A stretch of DNA of 49,053 bases, from contig CAJNDS010002264.1 in the NCBI GenBank assembly GCA_905221605.1, positions 484,148 to 533,200 on the forward strand. The letters are read 5' to 3'. Of this stretch, positions 48,538-49,053 are shown in pieces. Made by a program: the position numbers and the translations under genes. The number at the start of each line of letters is the position of its first letter. Positions within the stretch are counted from its first letter, which is position 1. The notes beneath the pieces are model-generated. The model was not told the DNA's origin. It did not search any database and saw only the letters and a program-made list of their open reading frames with translations. This stretch comes from Symbiodinium natans. Taxonomy: Eukaryota; Sar; Dinophyceae; Suessiales; Symbiodiniaceae.

Positions 48538-49053
48538 TGCTGTAGAGTTCGAGTACGAATGCAGCGTACGAAGGCGCAAACAGCCAACGACCAAATCAAA
48601 GATGCAAGCACTGAGTTAGAGTTTAGGGTCTAGGGTCCTGGGTTTCAAGGTGTAGGGTTTAGGTTTGTCGTGCTTTGGCAACTTGGGCTTGGGAGGGCAA
48701 AACCCTAAACGCGGGGCGCACGGCTTAACCCTCAACCCTAACCCTGATGCGCGTTTGAAGGTTGAGGTTTCACAGGCTTTGGGACACCTAGGCTCAAACC
48801 CCCAACCACCCCCCCCCCTCCCAAAAAAACAAAAAACAACAACCCCTAACTAAACCCTGCCCTGGTTCGGGTTTAGGGTTTGGGGCTCAGGGTTTAGGGT
48901 TTCGGGGTCAGGGTTTAGGGTTTAAGGTTTTGGATAGAGACTTGCAAGCTGGGAAGGGGCCTCCACACTCGATCGCGTCTCCGAATCCTTTTGGGCAGTG
49001 GGAGCTCGGGGGGATAAGGGTTTCGGGGCGGGGGGCGGGGGGGGGGGGCGGTG
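48538..49053. other. Degenerate telomere-like and unique sequence to window end
   Basis: TTTAGGG variants at 48617-48663 and 48868-48932; a C-run followed by an A-run at 48809-48836; a G-rich end (49026-49053). No gene is recognised. Confidence 0.55.

Noticed and set aside
1-49053. CRISPR array or bacterial operon structure
   Set aside because: Repeats are tandem heptamers without unique spacers, and there are no closely packed same-strand genes.

Overview
The window looks like eukaryotic nuclear DNA, most likely from a dinoflagellate or close myzozoan alveolate. Three observations support this. Plant/alveolate-type telomeric heptamers (TTTAGGG) are scattered in dozens of internal tracts on both strands. 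There is almost no long open reading frame, as expected of intron-rich or gene-poor DNA. The only protein sequence I recognise with confidence is the C-terminal part of mitochondrial cytochrome b (cob), whose wording (SHPDNALEACGLL, HIVPEWYFLCQYAMLKAVP) reads as the dinoflagellate type. No complete protein-coding gene, rRNA or tRNA could be recognised. The organism call is an inference from these features.

Layout. Positions 1-3912 are a modular, subtelomere-like patchwork. Three different non-telomeric modules (A at 108-310 and 2862-3061; B at 834-1020 and 1756-1931; C at 2415-2659 with a second copy at 28021-28264) are joined by long (TTTAGGG)n tracts and G-rich CCAGGGGGG repeats. Module C folds on paper into a run of stem-loops, and several substitutions between its copies keep the pairing, so it may specify a structured RNA. 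From 3913 to about 8640 there is mixed sequence with microsatellites, two copies of a short dispersed repeat, an inverted repeat and a CCATGG-rich duplication. From 8640 to 14270 the sequence is unique and repeat-poor with only short ORFs, some of which may be exons.

From about 14271 to 17520 the base composition drops to a marked A+T richness. This block carries the cob fragment on the minus strand and a family of long imperfect hairpins whose loops share an AAGGA...ACGCATG motif. It looks like mitochondrial DNA, either inserted in the nucleus (numt) or joined in assembly. From 17521 to 20070 unique sequence returns, with three weak coding candidates, including a coiled-coil stretch broken by a frame change. 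A 119-bp tandem repeat (20071-20583) and a C-rich tract follow.

From 21000 to the end the window is dominated by short blocks of unique DNA (100-1000 bp) punctuated by telomere-like tracts. Their orientation switches repeatedly between TTTAGGG and CCCTAAA on the plus strand, and local blocks are homogenised to variants (TTTGGGG, TTCAGGG, TCTAGGG, CTTAGGG, TTGAGGG, TTTAGAGGG). This part also holds a three-member family of about 100-bp foldback elements, several 17-22 nt G or C runs and AT microsatellites. I see no operon or pathway. The interest lies in the repeat architecture, the structured duplicated module and the mitochondrial-type insert.
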